This document shows, in pieces, positions 21,397-23,306 of a stretch of DNA of 23,306 nt. The notes beneath the pieces were generated by a model that worked only from the letters and a program-made list of their open reading frames with translations, ran no database searches and was not told the origin of the DNA. This DNA comes from Candidatus Taylorbacteria bacterium RIFCSPLOWO2_01_FULL_45_15b (GTDB taxonomy: Bacteria > Patescibacteriota > Minisyncoccia > Phycocordibacterales > 01-FULL-45-15b), in the NCBI GenBank assembly GCA_001822655.1, contig MHRX01000057.1, positions 15,504-38,809 of the forward strand, in the 5' to 3' direction. The position numbers were made by a program, and so were the translations under genes. Positions within the stretch are counted from its first letter, which is position 1. Each line of letters opens with the position of its first letter.

Positions 21397-21431
21397 TCAA
21401 AACTGCTCGCTTAGCGGGCAGTTTTGATTAT
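21393..21431 (+). terminator. Strong terminator overlapping the rpmG stop codon
   Basis: 18-bp stem with a TTA loop (21411-21413) and one G-T pair. Inner arms are CTGCTCGC/GCGGGCAG, flanked by AAAA on the left and TTTTGATTAT on the right. The symmetry would allow function in both directions, so it could also stop transcripts from the minus-strand DUF5677-like gene. Confidence 0.8.
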
Positions 21432-21613
21432 ATGGCGGGCACGGTCTCTGCAATTTTGAACATAGGAAGTGGCTCAAATTCGAAGATATTGATAAAAGTA
21501 TACAGGAATTAAGGGCTATCTTCAAAGTTCATCCTGAATGGTTTGAGGTACCAAAGCTGAAGCCAGACAAAGGGCAAAACGAAGTTGATTATCCTAAAGC
21601 TTTTCTTTTGTAA
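21428..21613 (+). pseudogene. Coding remnant without a start codon
   Basis: The frame from 21428 to TAA 21611-21613 reads about 61 codons of natural-looking protein, including WLKFEDIDKSIQELRAIFK and HPEWFEVPKLKPDKGQ. There is no in-frame ATG, GTG or TTG start, and an in-frame stop inside the rpmG terminator precedes it. It overlaps the 3' end of the DUF5677-like gene by 20 nt. It looks like the C-terminal end of a gene whose front was lost at the terminator junction. The family is not recognised; a chance open frame cannot be excluded. Confidence 0.35.
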
Positions 21614-22415
21614 GTTCTGGCCACAACACTTTGATTGTCTCCTTGGCTGCGTCTTTCAGCACCCCTACTTTATCCTTCAATTTTCTTAAATCATCTTTAA
21701 CCTTATCCCATGCCTCCGTTTCAATTTCCTCTTTCGCATGGTATCGATGCCATAAAACAATTGTTACTAGATCGTAATGACTACTAGTCACAATATCTAT
21801 AAGCATCAGGGCTTTCTCCGGCTGAAATTTCGGTCCGTAATTTAGGTGATACTGTCCGTCTTTATCACCTCTGGAACCATATAGCTGTGAACCGAATGCA
21901 CTCGCGTGAGATGCTTTGCTCAATGTTTTAAATGCTGACCCAAACGGCGTCGCGCCCCTGCTCACCAAATCGATCTCAACTGCACCTTCACTAAAAGCTT
22001 TCGTGAATTTTTTATTCGTTTGGTAATCTTCTTGTTTCTCGTTTAGAAACAGATCAAGTAATTCTGGATGAAAGTGCAAATATTGCATCATCGATAAATC
22101 ACTCATGAGACTTCTCATAATTACAAAACTATCTCCATAGAGTCCTCGTTCCGTCAACAAACGAATGCTTTCTATGTGTTGCACAGAACGATTGATTAGT
22201 ATTAAATATGCCATGCTAAATTTTTTTCTGCTGTCGTCCGGACAGTTGGTTGCATCATCAATCAGAAGATTTATGACATCTTTAACCAAATTCAAGCCTT
22301 CCCAATAGATTGGGTACGCAATTTGCACAGAGTTTTTAGTCAACTCGACTATTTTCTCTTCTTTTTCCTCAAAATTTCTAGAGCCGCAGTGGTCATTTTC
22401 TTTTTTGTTGCCCAT
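21594..22415 (-). CDS. DUF5677-like protein of unknown function
   Basis: A 273-aa, mostly helical, soluble protein. The segment HIESIRLLTERGLYGDSFVIM followed by RSLMSDLSMMQYL matches the pattern of DUF5677-type proteins (a helix pair with RGLY...RSLLE). KASHASAFG and YHLNYGPKF carry conserved-looking His residues. The N-terminal 25 residues are charged. No membrane helix. Such proteins are often found in accessory regions, and here it is divergent from a DNA methyltransferase across 49 nt. A TATGAT box on the minus strand (complement of 22446-22451) could drive it with a leader of about 24 nt. Base composition is more AT-rich than in neighbouring housekeeping genes. Confidence 0.7.
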   Translation of the reverse strand: MGNKKENDHCGSRNFEEKEEKIVELTKNSVQIAYPIYWEGLNLVKDVINLLIDDATNCPDDSRKKFSMAYLILINRSVQHIESIRLLTERGLYGDSFVIMRSLMSDLSMMQYLHFHPELLDLFLNEKQEDYQTNKKFTKAFSEGAVEIDLVSRGATPFGSAFKTLSKASHASAFGSQLYGSRGDKDGQYHLNYGPKFQPEKALMLIDIVTSSHYDLVTIVLWHRYHAKEEIETEAWDKVKDDLRKLKDKVGVLKDAAKETIKVLWPELTKEKL

Positions 22416-22444
22416 GTGGATAAGTAAGCTTCTGTTTATATGAG

Positions 22445-22459
22445 TATCATACTATGATA
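22445..22459. promoter_or_regulatory. Symmetric -10 palindrome serving both divergent genes
   Basis: TATCATA-C-TATGATA is a perfect 7-bp inverted repeat, so TATGAT is read on both strands. On the plus strand TATGAT (22453-22458) is followed by 6 nt and the ATG of the methyltransferase at 22465, predicting a leaderless mRNA. Confidence 0.5.
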
Positions 22460-22464
22460 TAAGC

Positions 22465-23306
22465 ATGGCAAGCAACCAAATCTTTAAAGCAGTCTATTTT
22501 TCTGACTACAAAGAGGCAGACTCAAAAGCGAAGGGCGTTGTTTTGGCTTTTGGCGAGAGAAATATAGATTTGTATAAAAGCATAGCTGATCTTGGAAGCA
22601 ATGAGTTACGCAACTTACTCGGAACCGACTCTTACCTTGAGCTAGAACAACGCGCGCAACAGGAAGGGTTGCCAGTAAACACTTATTGCCTTTGGTATTT
22701 ACGAAAAAATCTAGGCACAGAAGAAATAAAACCGAAAACGGTAAAAATTAGCGAAATGGCAATCTCCAACTTTGCAAATCAAGTTATCAAGGGGGATTGT
22801 TTGGAAGTGATGAAAAAAATCCCAGCAAGATCAATAGATATGATTTTGTGTGATCTACCATACGGAACTACGCAAAATCATTGGGATAGTGTCATTCCCA
22901 TTGATCAACTTTGGATTCACTACGAACGTATTATAAAAGATAAGGGCGTTATAGCCCTCACAGGGCAAGGGCTCTTTACAGCGAACCTTATGCTTTCTAA
23001 TCCAAGACTATTTAAATACAAAATCACCTGGGTTAAATCAAAACCGACTAATTTTTTGAACGCGAAGAAGCAACCACTTCGCAAGCACGAAGACATTTGT
23101 ATTTTTTATAAAAGCCAGCCCGCTTATAATCCACAGATGACCTACGGCGAACCTTATAATAAAGGTTTTAGGAAAGATCAATTTACCGGAAGTTACGGTG
23201 ATTTCAAAACTGTTGAGGTAAAAAGCAATGGCGAGAGGTATCCTACTGACGTTGTCTATTTCAAAACTGCCGAGAGTGAAGGTGAAGTTTATCATCCTAC
23301 ACAAAA
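22465..23306 (+). CDS. DNA adenine/cytosine-N4 methyltransferase, C-terminus missing (runs off right edge)
   Basis: Open from ATG 22465 to the window end (280 codons). Residues about 1-100 form an unrecognised, mostly helical N-terminal region. From about residue 104 the methyltransferase begins: NQVIKGDCLEVMKKIPARSIDMILCDLPYGTTQNHWD contains the catalytic motif IV as DLPY. ALTGQGLFTANLM and WVKSKPTNFLNAKKQPLRKHEDICIFYK are typical of phage and type II/III amino-methyltransferases. The last residues, YHPTQ, are the start of the HPTQKP motif that precedes motif I, so the order is that of the beta group and about 60-80 residues are missing. No restriction endonuclease is visible in the window. 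Confidence 0.88.
   Translation, partial: MASNQIFKAVYFSDYKEADSKAKGVVLAFGERNIDLYKSIADLGSNELRNLLGTDSYLELEQRAQQEGLPVNTYCLWYLRKNLGTEEIKPKTVKISEMAISNFANQVIKGDCLEVMKKIPARSIDMILCDLPYGTTQNHWDSVIPIDQLWIHYERIIKDKGVIALTGQGLFTANLMLSNPRLFKYKITWVKSKPTNFLNAKKQPLRKHEDICIFYKSQPAYNPQMTYGEPYNKGFRKDQFTGSYGDFKTVEVKSNGERYPTDVVYFKTAESEGEVYHPTQ

Overview
The window looks like a piece of a Patescibacteria (Candidate Phyla Radiation) genome, most likely a Parcubacteria-type lineage. The signs are a shortened ValRS, a TsaD carrying extra insertions, paralogous SipW-dependent surface proteins, very compact gene packing with 4-nt overlaps, few Shine-Dalgarno sequences, and promoters that abut start codons. TGA is used as a normal stop (for example valS and the sugar nucleotidyltransferase), so the lineages that read TGA as glycine are unlikely. 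This assignment is inference from gene content; no marker tree could be run.

Layout. (1) 1-1151, minus: the N-terminal part of a secreted beta-rich protein that runs off the left edge. (2) 1253-1860: divergent promoters, an 83-aa orphan protein with its terminator, and a promoter/hairpin/terminator unit that looks like a small RNA. (3) 1860-5257, minus: hsp20, a heptanucleotide repeat array, and the overlapping pair valS-prsW. (4) 5258-8801: palindrome-rich intergenic DNA around two paralogous TasA/camelysin-like proteins with SipW-type leaders. (5) 8802-13693: an ER-type signal peptidase (SipW-like), a 975-aa LTD/LamG surface protein with a SipW-type leader, and a membrane-anchored partner. 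(6) 13690-14919, minus: tsaD, with an in-frame copy of the heptanucleotide array and a 26-nt perfect palindrome. (7) 15000-21396, plus: housekeeping genes for a histidine phosphatase, MsrB, a sugar nucleotidyltransferase, DUF192, a PLD/cardiolipin synthase-like enzyme, enolase, alanine racemase and ribosomal protein L33. (8) 21428-23306: a decayed coding remnant, a DUF5677-like gene and a DNA methyltransferase that runs off the right edge, which looks like an accessory patch.

How the genes work together. The 5.8-13.7 kb block reads as one surface-structure locus. Two putative fibre subunits carry the leader that SipW-type peptidases recognise. The peptidase follows, then a large multidomain adhesin-like protein with the same leader, then a protein with a beta-rich ectodomain, a Gly/Ser linker and C-terminal membrane helices that could act as a base or assembly factor. 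Function is inferred from leaders, domains and neighbours only.

The most notable signals not explained by genes are: an identical heptamer minisatellite between genes and inside the tsaD coding sequence, where substitutions remove the stop codon the repeat would otherwise encode; a recurrent -10 box placed about 6-7 nt before ATG, implying leaderless mRNAs; a candidate sRNA exposing two anti-Shine-Dalgarno-like stretches; and families of near-perfect palindromes concentrated around the surface locus.
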